Shown: one piece after another, positions 41,759 to 50,432 of the stretch
Position numbering within the stretch: the first letter of the stretch is position 1
Layout of the letters: the number at the start of each line of letters is the position of its first letter
From: NCEH01 sp002257205
GTDB lineage: Bacteria > Pseudomonadota > Alphaproteobacteria > Rhizobiales > Xanthobacteraceae
Direction: 5' to 3' (one strand)
Length of the DNA stretch: 64,000 bases
Assembly: GCF_043195105.1 (NCBI RefSeq)
Contig: NZ_JBAFWO010000003.1
Program-made: the position numbers and the translations under genes
Notes under the pieces: model-generated
Told to the model about the DNA's origin: nothing
Databases searched by the model: none
The model's input: the letters and a program-made list of their open reading frames with translations, nothing else

Positions 41759-42301
41759 CTACACCAGCCCGGCGAGGCCCAGCACGCCGCCCACCCCGAT
41801 CAGCCAGATCGGATTGAGCCGCGTGGTCAGCGCGCCGACGGCGGCGAAGGCGGTCAGCCCATAGGCCAGCCAATGGGTGTCGGCGAGGCGCATCAGGATA
41901 TAGGCGCTCGCCAGCACGATGCCGATGGTCAGCGCCGCCAGCCCGCGCTGGATGGCGATGCGCAGCGGTGCGTCGCGGAAGCGATTTGACAGGCGCGACA
42001 TGCCATAGGCCGCCACCCCCGCCGGCACGCACATGACCAGCGTCGAGGCGATGGCGCCGGGAATGCCCGCCACATACCAGCCGATCAAGGTCACCAGCAG
42101 CACGTTCGGGCCCGGTGTCACCTGGGCGATGGCGAACAGGTCCGCGAACGTGTCGCCGCTCATCCAGCCATTGGCCTCCACCGCCATGCGGTGCAGCTCG
42201 GGGATCACCGCGTTCGCGCCGCCGATGGCAAGGAACGAGATCACGAACATATGGACGACCAGATCGCCCAAGGGATCGCCCAGGGGATCGCGCCCGCTCA
42301 T
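41759..42301 (-). CDS. Chromate transporter ChrA-like, second half-size protein
   Basis: 180 residues from the ATG at 42301, which overlaps the stop of the partner gene (ATGA); a longer GTG start at 42316 is less likely. It contains 'MFVISFLAIGGANAVIPEL' and the family 'FAIAQVTPGPNVLLVTLIGW', then several hydrophobic helices (five or six in all). Short-chain CHR proteins work as heterodimers of two half-size subunits with opposite topology to export chromate or a related anion. It ends 153 bases from parS. The substrate is inferred from the family only. Confidence 0.88.
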   Translation of the reverse strand: MSGRDPLGDPLGDLVVHMFVISFLAIGGANAVIPELHRMAVEANGWMSGDTFADLFAIAQVTPGPNVLLVTLIGWYVAGIPGAIASTLVMCVPAGVAAYGMSRLSNRFRDAPLRIAIQRGLAALTIGIVLASAYILMRLADTHWLAYGLTAFAAVGALTTRLNPIWLIGVGGVLGLAGLV

Positions 42302-42933
42302 CGCGACCACCGCCACGCGGCGAGGATGGAGAATGGCGCCAGCACCAGGATCACCAGCAGCAGCGGAAAGCCCATCAGCCCGGCGCCGGCGAAGGCGAGC
42401 GCGGCGAACACCAAAGCGATGGGATTGCGCCGCTCGACGAAGCCCATCTTCAGCCCGAGCGCTACGAACAGCCCGACCGCGGCCGCCGAAATGCCGCGCA
42501 GCATGCCGGAAACGGCGGGCAGCTGTCCGTAATGCACATAAAGCGTCGCCAGCGTCACGCCGATGATGCAGGGGGCGATGATGAGCCCGCCGAAGGCCGC
42601 CGCCGCGCCCGCGAAGCCGCCGAATCGCGCGCCGACGCAGAACGACATGTTCACGATGTTCGGCCCCGGCATGAGCTGGCAGATGGAAAGCAGTTCGTTG
42701 AACTCGCGCGCGCCCAGCCAGCGGCGCTGTTCCACCAGCTCGCGCCGCGCGAACGGCAGCGCGCCGCCGAAGCCGGAAAGCGCAATGCGCAGGAAGCCGA
42801 AGAACAGCTCGGGCACGCGCGGCGGCGTCCCCTCGCCCATCTGCGAGAGCAGGTCGTCGGGGACGGAGTCTCGGGGGGGCGACTCTTGGGGGGCCGACTC
42901 TTGGGGAGTGGAGTCTTGAGGGGCGGGGCTCAT
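42298..42933 (-). CDS. Chromate transporter ChrA-like, first half-size protein
   Basis: 211 residues from the ATG at 42933 (AAGG 8 bases upstream). The first about 25 residues are a Ser/Pro/Gln/Glu repeat encoded by a tandem DNA repeat. The CHR domain follows with 'FFGFLRIALSGFGGALPFAR', 'LLSICQLMPGPNIVNMSF' and five to six hydrophobic helices. It pairs with the next gene through an ATGA overlap. The half-size pair matches the short-chain CHR family, in which both subunits are needed. No chromate regulator is adjacent. Confidence 0.88.
   Translation of the reverse strand: MSPAPQDSTPQESAPQESPPRDSVPDDLLSQMGEGTPPRVPELFFGFLRIALSGFGGALPFARRELVEQRRWLGAREFNELLSICQLMPGPNIVNMSFCVGARFGGFAGAAAAFGGLIIAPCIIGVTLATLYVHYGQLPAVSGMLRGISAAAVGLFVALGLKMGFVERRNPIALVFAALAFAGAGLMGFPLLLVILVLAPFSILAAWRWSR
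42865..42924 (-). repeat. Four 15-bp tandem repeats in the ChrA N-terminus
   Basis: Units at 42865-42879, 42880-42894, 42895-42909 and 42910-42924 are imperfect copies of a 15-base sequence of the type CGACTCTTGGGGGGC. On the minus strand they encode five-residue repeats like 'PQES[A/P]' between the start codon and the first membrane helix. In-frame unit length preserves the reading frame when copy number changes. Confidence 0.85.
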
Positions 42934-43011
42934 GGTCTTGCCTTCATGGGCCGGTCGTCTCCTGCCCCATATGCCGCGCGTCTTTCCGCGCGCGGGCGCC
43001 ATTTGAGATGC

Positions 43012-43902
43012 CTAAGGCGCGGTGCGCGGCGCGCGCCGGTGTTCCCGCCACGCCAGGCCCGCGCCGGCGGCCACGACCAGCGCGGCGCCGCAGAACATGA
43101 GCGGATGGGGCCATTCATGGAAGAAAATGGCGCCGAACATCACCGCCCACAGCAGCGTCGCATAATTGAAGGGCGCCACCACGGAGGCCGGGGCATGGCG
43201 GTTCGCGGCAGTCAGGAAAATCTGCCCCAAGCCGCCGGCGATGCCGATGCCGGCAAGCGCCACGCCCTCGCGCCAGCTCGGCAGTGTCCAGCCGAACGGC
43301 GCGGTGGCAAGGCCGGCGAGGCTCGCGACCGACGAGAAATAGAACACGATGGCGCCGGTGGTCTCGGTCTGGGTCAGGCGGCGCACCTGCGTCACCGCAA
43401 AGCCCGCCCCCACCGCGCCGGCCAGCGCGAAGCCGACGCCGATCACCACGCCCTCGGTGCGCAAATCGCTCGGCGAAAACGCCGGCCAGAGCATGACCAG
43501 AATGCCGAGGAACCCCACCGCCACCGCGCACCAGCGATAATTCGGCACGCGCTCGCGCAGCAGCAGCGCGGCGAGCACCACCGCCACCAGCGGTGTCACA
43601 TAGGTAATGGCCACCGCCTCGGCGAGCGGGATGAAGGCAAGCGCGGCGAACCCCGCCCACATGGCGGCGACGCCCACCGTGCCCCGCACCACATGGCCGA
43701 AGGGCGAGCGCGTCGCCAGCGCCGAGCGCAATTCCCCGCGCCACGCCAGCCACACCACCACGGGCAGCAGGCCCACGAAGCTGCGGGCGAACACGATCTC
43801 GCCGCTCGGCACGTCGTCGGCCACGGCGCGCACGAGCGCGGACATGATCGCGAAGGCGAGGGTGGCGCCTAATTGAAAGAGGATACCGGCGATGGGGTTC
43901 AT
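43012..43902 (-). CDS. EamA/DMT family permease
   Basis: 296 residues from the ATG at 43902; upstream in-frame sequence back to 44121 is non-membrane and rejected. Ten hydrophobic helices arranged as two EamA repeats, e.g. 'GILFQLGATLAFAIMSALVR', 'AVAITYVTPLVAVVLAALLL', 'VIGVGFALAGAVGAGFAVTQ' and 'PFNYATLLWAVMFGAIFFHE'. Drug/metabolite transporters of this type export amino acids, nucleotides or other metabolites. The substrate cannot be told from sequence. Divergent from the cytochrome b561 gene across 264 bases in which I see no other gene. Confidence 0.9.
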   Translation of the reverse strand: MNPIAGILFQLGATLAFAIMSALVRAVADDVPSGEIVFARSFVGLLPVVVWLAWRGELRSALATRSPFGHVVRGTVGVAAMWAGFAALAFIPLAEAVAITYVTPLVAVVLAALLLRERVPNYRWCAVAVGFLGILVMLWPAFSPSDLRTEGVVIGVGFALAGAVGAGFAVTQVRRLTQTETTGAIVFYFSSVASLAGLATAPFGWTLPSWREGVALAGIGIAGGLGQIFLTAANRHAPASVVAPFNYATLLWAVMFGAIFFHEWPHPLMFCGAALVVAAGAGLAWREHRRAPRTAP

Positions 43903-44166
43903 TATGAGTCTTGTCTGGCGCGCTGCACCCGACGGACGCACCGCCATGGCGAGACCGCCATATAGCGTGGAGACCGGTAAAGGAGTCATGCCCGATCCAC
44001 ATGCCGCCGGCACGAGCATTTCCCCCAGCGCCGGGCAAAACGTTAACAACAGCGTGACCTTGGCGTCACGCGCCGGCAAAGCACCCCATGCATGGTGGAC
44101 TTGGCGCGCCGGCACGGGCATCAGCGCTGAACGGGTGCCATGCCCGGGCGAGAATGGGACGGGGTC

Positions 44167-44868
44167 ATGAACGTGCGATCAGCTGGAGAGCGGGCGGACG
44201 GCACCGGCACGGCGCCGATGCGCAAGGTCGTGGTATGGGATCTGCCCACGCGCCTGTTCCACTGGTGCCTGGCGGGGTTGATCGCGGGCGCGTACGTGAC
44301 CGCCAACCTGGGCAAGATCGACCTGCACTTTCTGTGCGGCTACGCGATCCTCGCCCTGCTGCTGTTTCGCTTGGCGTGGGGCGTGATCGGCAGCGACACC
44401 GCGCGCTTCGCGCGGTTTCTGCAAAGCCCCCTGGCCGCGCTGAAGCACCTCTCGCATTTCAGGCGGCGCGAGCCGGATACCGAGGTCGGGCACAATGCCG
44501 CCGGCGGGCTGATGGTACTGGCGATGCTGGCGCTAATCGCGCTTCAGGTGGCAACCGGCCTGTTTTCCAACGATGGCCTGTTTTCCGAAGGGCCGCTGGC
44601 GAAATATGTCTCGCCCGCCGTCAGCGACCGGCTGAGCAGCCTGCATGAATTCAATTTCAACCTCATCCTCGCCGCCGTCGTGCTGCATCTCGGGGCGATC
44701 CTCGCCTATGCGTTGGTGAAGCGGCACGATCTGGTGCGGCCCATGGTCCTGGGCTGGAAGCGCCTGCCGGCGAGCATTCCCGCGCCGCGTCGCGCATCCC
44801 TCGCCCTCGCGGCCCTGGTCTTCGCGCTGGCCGCCGGCGCCGCATGGGCGCTGGCGGCCTTCGTCTGA
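44167..44868 (+). CDS. Cytochrome b561 family protein
   Basis: 233 residues from the ATG at 44167 (an in-frame ATG at 44140 lacks a better site). After a short charged N-terminus comes 'VVVWDLPTRLFHWCLAGLIA' with a haem-ligand His, and 'LLFRLAWGVIGSDTARFARF' follows. The second His pair is in 'EVGHNAAGGLMVLAML' and 'LSSLHEFNFNLILAAVVLHL'. Four membrane helices plus a C-terminal hydrophobic segment. It is a di-haem b cytochrome of the inner membrane, which probably passes quinol electrons to the cytochrome c' encoded tail-to-tail beside it. Confidence 0.9.
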   Translation: MNVRSAGERADGTGTAPMRKVVVWDLPTRLFHWCLAGLIAGAYVTANLGKIDLHFLCGYAILALLLFRLAWGVIGSDTARFARFLQSPLAALKHLSHFRRREPDTEVGHNAAGGLMVLAMLALIALQVATGLFSNDGLFSEGPLAKYVSPAVSDRLSSLHEFNFNLILAAVVLHLGAILAYALVKRHDLVRPMVLGWKRLPASIPAPRRASLALAALVFALAAGAAWALAAFV

Positions 44869-44917
44869 ACGGCCTCCTTCTGAAACGCAGCACCGCCGCC
44901 GAAGCGCGGCGGCTGGC

Positions 44918-45346
44918 TCAGCGCGCCTTATAGGTGCGGTGGCAGGAGCGGCAATCCTCCGCCACCGCGGCGAACGCGGTCTTGAAGCCGCTCTCGGTCC
45001 CGACATTGGCCGCATTGTCGGCCACGGCCTTGTTGAAATGCGCCAAAGCGGCGTCGAAGCCCGCGCGGTCGCTCCAGATGGCGGCGGTCGCCTTGGTGTC
45101 GCCGGTATCGGAGCCGGCGGGGAACAGCGCGCCGAACTTGGCGCCATTCTCGGAGAACGTCTTGAAAATCGCGGCGGCCTTGGCGGGATCAAAGGGCGCC
45201 TCGCCCTTCAGCATCTTCGCGCCGATGTCCGTTTGATCGCCGATCTGCTTCATCAGATCCTTGCGGAGCTTGATGGGATCGGTCTGCGCAACCACGACGG
45301 TTGCCGCAAGGGGAAGAAGGACCGTGGCCAGAATGGCAAGACGCAT
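44918..45346 (-). CDS. Cytochrome c' (c556-type)
   Basis: 142 residues with a signal peptide (MRLAILATVLLPLAATVVVA). The mature part is a four-helix bundle typical of cytochrome c', with 'IKLRKDLMKQIGDQTDIGAKML' and the haem motif Cys132-Arg-Ser-Cys135-His136 at the C-terminal end (EDCRSCHRTYKAR). It is periplasmic, binds haem covalently, and may scavenge NO or accept electrons from the neighbouring b561. The two genes converge with 49 bases between stops. Confidence 0.93.
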   Translation of the reverse strand: MRLAILATVLLPLAATVVVAQTDPIKLRKDLMKQIGDQTDIGAKMLKGEAPFDPAKAAAIFKTFSENGAKFGALFPAGSDTGDTKATAAIWSDRAGFDAALAHFNKAVADNAANVGTESGFKTAFAAVAEDCRSCHRTYKAR

Positions 45347-45503
45347 GGATAGCTCCGCATTTGAGAGAAATCTCAGGGGGCGGAGCTAAGAAGAATTCCA
45401 ACCAAGTCGCCAGGGGGCCAACGGTCACGCTCGCGTTTACACCCGCCGTCCCTGCCCTGCCGGCACGCGGCATGCTGCCGCATCCGCGACCGGCACCGGG
45501 GCG

Positions 45504-47810
45504 TCAGCCGGCTTGCGCGGCTTTGATCGCGGCGAACACGGCGGCGGGGGTGGCCGGCATGTCCATCTGGGCGATTGCGTAGCGGCGCCACAGGGCGTCC
45601 ACCACCGCATTCATCACCGCCGGGCAAGAGCCGATGGCCCCCGCCTCGCCCGCACCCTTCACGCCCAGAGGATTGGTGGCGCAGGGCACGTTGCGGGTTT
45701 CGAAATGGATCGGCGGCAGGTCTTCCGCGCGCGGCAGGGCGTAATCCATGAAGCTCGCGGTCAGAAGCTGGCCCTCGGCATCATAGACCGTGCGCTCCAG
45801 CAGCGCCTGGCCGATGCCCTGCGCCACCCCGCCATGCACCTGCCCTTCCAGCAGAGCCGGGGTGATGACAGCGCCGAAATCGTCCACGATCACATAGGAG
45901 ACCAGTTCCACCGCGCCGGTGTCGGGGTCGATCTCCACCTCGCAGGCGTGGGTGCCATTGGGATAGGTGGCTTCCGGCGGGGCGAAGGCATCCTGGGCGT
46001 TCAGCAGCTCGGGCGTGGCGGCGGGATGCAGCGCCAGTTCGGCGAGCGACAGGCGCCGGTCCGTGCCGGCGACTTCCACGCCGCCCGCTTCCAGCTCGAT
46101 ATCTCCCACATCGGCTTCCAGCGCCTCGGCGCCCAGCTCCCGCAGGTTCTGCGCGAGCCGGCGCGCGGCCCCGGCCACCGCCGCGCCGCCGACGGGAATG
46201 GAGCGCGAACCGCCCGTGCCGCCGCCGGTTTTCGTCGCATCCGTATCGCCCTGGTGCACCACGATCTGCTCCAGCGGCACCTTCAGATGGGCGGCGGCGA
46301 GATGGGCATAGGCGGTCTTGTGGCCCTGCCCGCTCGATTGCGTGCCGATGCGGACCGAAATGGTGCCATCGCCCTCCAGCCGCAGATAGGCCGGCTCCGG
46401 GGAGCCGCCGCCGCAGGCCTCGATATAAGTGGCAAAGCCGAAGCCGCGCAGCTTGCCGCGCACCTGCGCCTGCGTCTCCCGCGCGGCGAAGCCGGCCCGG
46501 TCCGCCACCTCCAGCGCCCGCGTCATATGGCCGTCGAACTCGCCGCTGTCATAGAGCCGGCCGGAACAGGTCTGGTAGGGCATGGCGGAGGGCGGGATGA
46601 AATTGAGCCGCCGCAGCTCCTCCGGCGCCATGCCGGCTTCGCGCGCGGCGGCATCCACCAGCCGCTCGATCACATAAGCCGCCTCGGGACGGCCGGCGCC
46701 GCGATAGGCGTCCACCGGCACGGTATGGGTATAGATGCCCCGCACCCGCACGTGAAACACGGGAATGGTGTAGAGGCCGGGCAGCATGCTCGCCCCGCCC
46801 ACCGGAATATAGGCGCCGTAATAGGCGATATAGGCCCCGAGATTGGCCAGCGTATCCACCCGCAGCGCCAGGAACCGGCCGTCCTTGTCCATGGCCAGCT
46901 CGGCAGAGGTGATGTTGTCGCGGCCGTGGCTGTCGCCCTGGAAGTGCTCGCTGCGATCGCCGATCCAGGCCACCGCCCGGTTCAGCCGGCGGGCGGCGAG
47001 CGCGGCGAGCGGATATTCGCCGAACGGGAACATCTTGGTGCCGAAGCCGCCGCCCACGTCCGGGGTCACCACGCGCAGATCCTCGCGCGGCCAGTTCAGG
47101 ATCTTGTCGGCGATGGCGTCGCGCAGAATATGACTGCCCTGGCTGCCGAGGGTGAGGCGCACGCGGCCGCCCTCTTCTACCTCGGCCAGCACGCCGCGCG
47201 TCTCCATGTAATTGGTGACGAGCCGGTTGTTCACGAGCCGCACCTTCACCACGCGGTGCGCCTTGGCGAAGGCGGCATCCACCGCCGCCTTGTCGCCCAG
47301 CTCGCTGGTGAAGGCGATATTGTGCGGGCGCTCCGCGAACAGAAGCGGCGCGCCGTCGGCGATCGCGGCCTCCATGTCGGCGACGGCGTCGAGCGGCTCC
47401 CAGTCGATCTCGAGCGCTTCGGCGGCATCGCGCGCGGCATCCAGCGTCTCGGCGACGATGAAGGCCACCGGCTCGCCCACATGGCGCACGCGGCCTTCCG
47501 CCAGCACGGGATGATGGGGCTTCCACATATGGGCTTCGCCCACCACCGCGACGCTGGCCGCGATGGGCAGGCCGCCGCAGCCCGCGAAATCATCGGCGGT
47601 CAGCACCAGGTGCACGCCCGGCATGGCCTTGACCGCATCGAGATCGCCGAAGGCGAAGCGCGCATGGGCATAAGGCGAGCGCAGCACATAGCCCTGCAAC
47701 GCAGCGGTCCGGGCCGCGATATCGCCGACATAGCGGCCGGCGCCGGTGAGCAGAGCGGGATCTTCCAGGCGGGTGAAGGGCTGGCCGTGGCCGAACTTGA
47801 GGGCAGTCAT
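45504..47810 (-). CDS. Xanthine dehydrogenase/CO dehydrogenase-type molybdenum-binding subunit (CoxL-like)
   Basis: 768 residues. N-terminal 'RLEDPALLTGAGRYVGDI' is typical of the large subunits of molybdenum hydroxylases. The molybdopterin domains contain 'GGGFGTKMFPFGEY', 'RIGTQSSGQGHKTAYAH', 'GGTGGSRSIPVGGAAV' and the catalytic Glu in 'GVKGAGEAGAIGS'. The active-site loop reads 'VDAYRGAGRPE', i.e. the form II signature rather than the AYxCSFR of true CO dehydrogenase. No medium (FAD) or small (iron-sulfur) subunit gene is next to it, so it must pair with subunits encoded elsewhere. The substrate, probably an aldehyde or heterocycle, is unknown. Confidence 0.88.
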   Translation of the reverse strand: MTALKFGHGQPFTRLEDPALLTGAGRYVGDIAARTAALQGYVLRSPYAHARFAFGDLDAVKAMPGVHLVLTADDFAGCGGLPIAASVAVVGEAHMWKPHHPVLAEGRVRHVGEPVAFIVAETLDAARDAAEALEIDWEPLDAVADMEAAIADGAPLLFAERPHNIAFTSELGDKAAVDAAFAKAHRVVKVRLVNNRLVTNYMETRGVLAEVEEGGRVRLTLGSQGSHILRDAIADKILNWPREDLRVVTPDVGGGFGTKMFPFGEYPLAALAARRLNRAVAWIGDRSEHFQGDSHGRDNITSAELAMDKDGRFLALRVDTLANLGAYIAYYGAYIPVGGASMLPGLYTIPVFHVRVRGIYTHTVPVDAYRGAGRPEAAYVIERLVDAAAREAGMAPEELRRLNFIPPSAMPYQTCSGRLYDSGEFDGHMTRALEVADRAGFAARETQAQVRGKLRGFGFATYIEACGGGSPEPAYLRLEGDGTISVRIGTQSSGQGHKTAYAHLAAAHLKVPLEQIVVHQGDTDATKTGGGTGGSRSIPVGGAAVAGAARRLAQNLRELGAEALEADVGDIELEAGGVEVAGTDRRLSLAELALHPAATPELLNAQDAFAPPEATYPNGTHACEVEIDPDTGAVELVSYVIVDDFGAVITPALLEGQVHGGVAQGIGQALLERTVYDAEGQLLTASFMDYALPRAEDLPPIHFETRNVPCATNPLGVKGAGEAGAIGSCPAVMNAVVDALWRRYAIAQMDMPATPAAVFAAIKAAQAG

Positions 47811-48029
47811 TCAGCATCGCTCCATGCTCGCCGGGCGGCGAAGGCGAAAGGGATCGCTCGAACCCCGTCAAGACATGCGCGCCACGCCCGAGCGGCCGGC
47901 GGCGTCACCGGCAGGGGACAAGCGGGGCAGCGGGACGCAGACGGGATGGGGCGCTCTTCAAAGAAATGATGGCTCATCCGCCCGTGCGCAAGCACGGAGG
48001 CAAATGAACTGTGCGGCGCACCATAACCC

Positions 48030-48782
48030 TCAGGCGCGGGCGCGCGCCAGATCCGCCACCATGCGCGCCACCGCATCGCGCGCCGCATCCACCACCTGCG
48101 GGTCGCGCGAGCGCACGACGATATTGGTGTTGGGCCCGCTCTCGTCGAAGAACGGATAGGAGCCGATGGTCGCCTCGGGATATTGGTCCGCGATCGCCTT
48201 CAGCGGCGCGGCGATATCGCCTTCCCGGGCATCGGCACGCACGGTCTGCGACAGCATGGGCGCGTTGGAGCGCAAGGTGGGGATGATCTCCTCCAGCATC
48301 GCCTGCATGATGCGCGGCACGCCGGCCATCACATACACATTGCCGATGTTGAAGCCGGGCGCCTTGGACACCGCGTTCACCACCAGCTCGGCGCCGGCGG
48401 GAATGCGCGCCATGCGCAGGCGCGCTTCGTTGAGATCCTTTTCGGCGATATATTCCAGCAGCATGGCGCGGGCGCGCGGATCCACGTCGATGGAAACGCC
48501 GAACGCCTTGGCCACCGCGTCGGCGGTGATGTCGTCGTGGGTCGGGCCGATGCCACCGGTGGTGAAGACATAGGTATAGCGCGCGCGCAAGGCGTTCAGC
48601 GCGGCGACGATGTCGTCCTCCACGTCCGAGACCACCCGCACTTCCCGCAGATCGACCCCCACCTCGGTGAGTCGCTCGGCGATATGGCCGATATTCTTGT
48701 CCTTGGTCCGGCCGGAGAGGATTTCATCGCCGATCACCAGGAGAGCCGCGCTGACAATTTGCGCGCCGAGTGCTTCGCTCAT
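48030..48782 (-). CDS. CinA-type molybdopterin-binding domain protein
   Basis: 250 residues from the ATG at 48782 (AAGG 5 bases before). A MoCF-biosynthesis/CinA-N domain: 'AALLVIGDEILSGRTKDKNI', 'VSDVEDDIVAAL', 'YVFTTGGIGPTHDDITADA' and 'VYVMAGVPRIMQAMLEEI'. The C-terminal deamidase domain of full-length CinA is absent. CinA N-domains hydrolyse ADP-ribose and recycle NAD nucleotides; molybdopterin binding is a homology label. It neighbours the CoxL-like gene, but 220 non-coding bases and separate starts argue against a shared transcript. Confidence 0.88.
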   Translation of the reverse strand: MSEALGAQIVSAALLVIGDEILSGRTKDKNIGHIAERLTEVGVDLREVRVVSDVEDDIVAALNALRARYTYVFTTGGIGPTHDDITADAVAKAFGVSIDVDPRARAMLLEYIAEKDLNEARLRMARIPAGAELVVNAVSKAPGFNIGNVYVMAGVPRIMQAMLEEIIPTLRSNAPMLSQTVRADAREGDIAAPLKAIADQYPEATIGSYPFFDESGPNTNIVVRSRDPQVVDAARDAVARMVADLARARA

Positions 48783-48943
48783 GTCGCCTTCCCTTGCACC
48801 GCCCAATGACAATCGGCGGGTTTTTGCCTAAAACTTAGTCACTGCCATTCAGCCGCAGAGGCGAAGGTTGGACTTGCTGCCATTATCTCTTCCTTGGCAC
48901 GATGTTTGTACATAGGATTCAATCAAGCGGAGTGGCAGTCCCA

Positions 48944-50359
48944 ATGCGGCGCGCGTTCGACGAGATGTCCTGTGAAGACGGCACGGTCCGTCAGGCTTAC
49001 GATTCGCTCAACCGGTGGTTGAGCAAGGTTCCCCATGAGGTTCTGGACCAGCGCCGGAAGGAGGCGGAGTTTATTTTCCGGCGCATCGGAATCACGTTCG
49101 CCGTCTATGGCGAGCAGAATGCGCAAGAGCGGCTGATCCCGTTCGACATCGTTCCCCGCATCATCACCAATGAGGAATGGGGCCGGCTCTCCAAGGGGCT
49201 GGAGCAGCGCGTGAAGGCGCTGAACATGTATATCAGCGACGTCTACGGCAAGCGCGAGGTGCTCAAGGCCGGCATCGTGCCGGAGGATCTGGTCTATCAG
49301 AATCCCGCCTTCCGGCCGGAGATGAACGGCCAGCGCGTGCCGCACAATGTCTATGTTCACATTGCCGGCATCGACATCGTGCGCACCGATCCGGACACCT
49401 TCTACGTGCTGGAGGACAATGCCCGCACCCCGTCCGGCGTCTCCTACATGCTGGAGAATCGGGAAATCATGCTGCGCCTGTTCCCCGAGCTGTTCGCGCA
49501 GCATCGCGTGGCGCCGGTGGAGAAATATGCCGACGACCTGCTCGCCACCCTGCGCTCGCTCGCCCCGCGCGGCGGCAGCGAGCCCAATGTCGCGATCCTG
49601 ACCCCGGGCATCTATAATTCCGCTTATTACGAACACTCCTTCCTGGCCGACAAGCTGGGCGTCGACCTGGTGGAAGGCCGCGACCTGTTCGTGAAGGACA
49701 ATGTGGTGTTCATGCGCACCACCGAGGGCCCCAAGCGGGTGGACGTGATCTATCGCCGCCTCGACGACGATTTCATCGACCCCCTCGCCTTCCGGCCCGA
49801 CAGCGTGCTCGGCGTGCCCGGGCTGATGAGCGCCTATCTCTCCGGCAACGTCACGCTGACCAATGCGGTCGGCACCGGGGTTGCGGACGACAAGGCCGTC
49901 TACAGCTATATGCCGGACATCATCCGCTTCTATCTTGGCGAAGAACCCCTGCTGCCGAACGTGCCCACCTGGCGCTGCCGCGAGCCGGAGCATCTTTCCT
50001 ATGTGCTCGATCATCTGAGCGAGCTGGTGGTGAAGGAAGTGCACGGCTCCGGCGGCTACGGCATGCTGGTCGGCCCCATGGCCGACAAGGCGCAGATCGA
50101 GATTTTCCGCGCCAAGCTGAAGCACGACCCGGCCAATTTCATCGCCCAGCCGACGCTCGCCCTTTCCACCTGCCCGACGCTGGTGGAAAAAGGCATCGCG
50201 CCCCGTCACGTGGACCTGCGGCCGTTCATCCTGACCGGCAGCGACAAGGTGCGGATCGTGCCGGGCGGGCTCACGCGCGTCGCCATGAAGGAGGGATCGC
50301 TGGTGGTGAATTCCAGCCAGGGCGGCGGCACCAAGGACACCTGGGTTCTCGACGCCTGA
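48944..50359 (+). CDS. Circularly permuted ATP-grasp protein
   Basis: 471 residues from the ATG at 48944 (GGAG upstream; the first residues 'MRRAFDEMSCEDGTVRQAY' match the family start). Diagnostic segments are 'RIGITFAVYGEQNAQERLIP', 'DVYGKREVLKAGIVPEDLV', 'YVLEDNARTPSGVSYMLENR', 'GVAD DKAVY'-like 'GTGVADDKAVYSYMPDIIRF' and 'VVKEVHGSGGYGMLVGP'. In this family the ATP-grasp halves are swapped, and members are predicted amide-bond ligases acting on a peptide. It heads a conserved trio with the alpha-E and transglutaminase-like genes, on the same strand with gaps of 73 and 45 bases. Confidence 0.92.
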   Translation: MRRAFDEMSCEDGTVRQAYDSLNRWLSKVPHEVLDQRRKEAEFIFRRIGITFAVYGEQNAQERLIPFDIVPRIITNEEWGRLSKGLEQRVKALNMYISDVYGKREVLKAGIVPEDLVYQNPAFRPEMNGQRVPHNVYVHIAGIDIVRTDPDTFYVLEDNARTPSGVSYMLENREIMLRLFPELFAQHRVAPVEKYADDLLATLRSLAPRGGSEPNVAILTPGIYNSAYYEHSFLADKLGVDLVEGRDLFVKDNVVFMRTTEGPKRVDVIYRRLDDDFIDPLAFRPDSVLGVPGLMSAYLSGNVTLTNAVGTGVADDKAVYSYMPDIIRFYLGEEPLLPNVPTWRCREPEHLSYVLDHLSELVVKEVHGSGGYGMLVGPMADKAQIEIFRAKLKHDPANFIAQPTLALSTCPTLVEKGIAPRHVDLRPFILTGSDKVRIVPGGLTRVAMKEGSLVVNSSQGGGTKDTWVLDA

Positions 50360-50432
50360 ACCGCGGCTTCGACATGTCTCGCGGTGCCGCACCCGCGGCA
50401 CCCTTCTCATCCTTCTGCCAGATGGGCTGACC

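Noticed and set aside
42115..43872. 585-codon plus-strand frame opposite the chromate and EamA transporters
   Set aside because: Arg/His-rich sequence unlike any protein family, opposite three clear membrane-protein genes.
46747..46762. Half of a parS-like sequence (CACGTGAAACA) within the CoxL-like gene
   Set aside because: Only the right half matches; the left arm does not, so it is probably chance in coding DNA.
45513..47969. 818-codon plus-strand frame opposite the CoxL-like gene
   Set aside because: Composition is His/Arg/Gly-rich without family features, and the minus strand encodes a full molybdenum hydroxylase subunit with all motifs.
47811..48029. Gap between the CoxL-like and CinA-type genes checked for missing CoxS/CoxM or a small gene
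   Set aside because: Too short for either subunit and no iron-sulfur cysteine motif is encoded.
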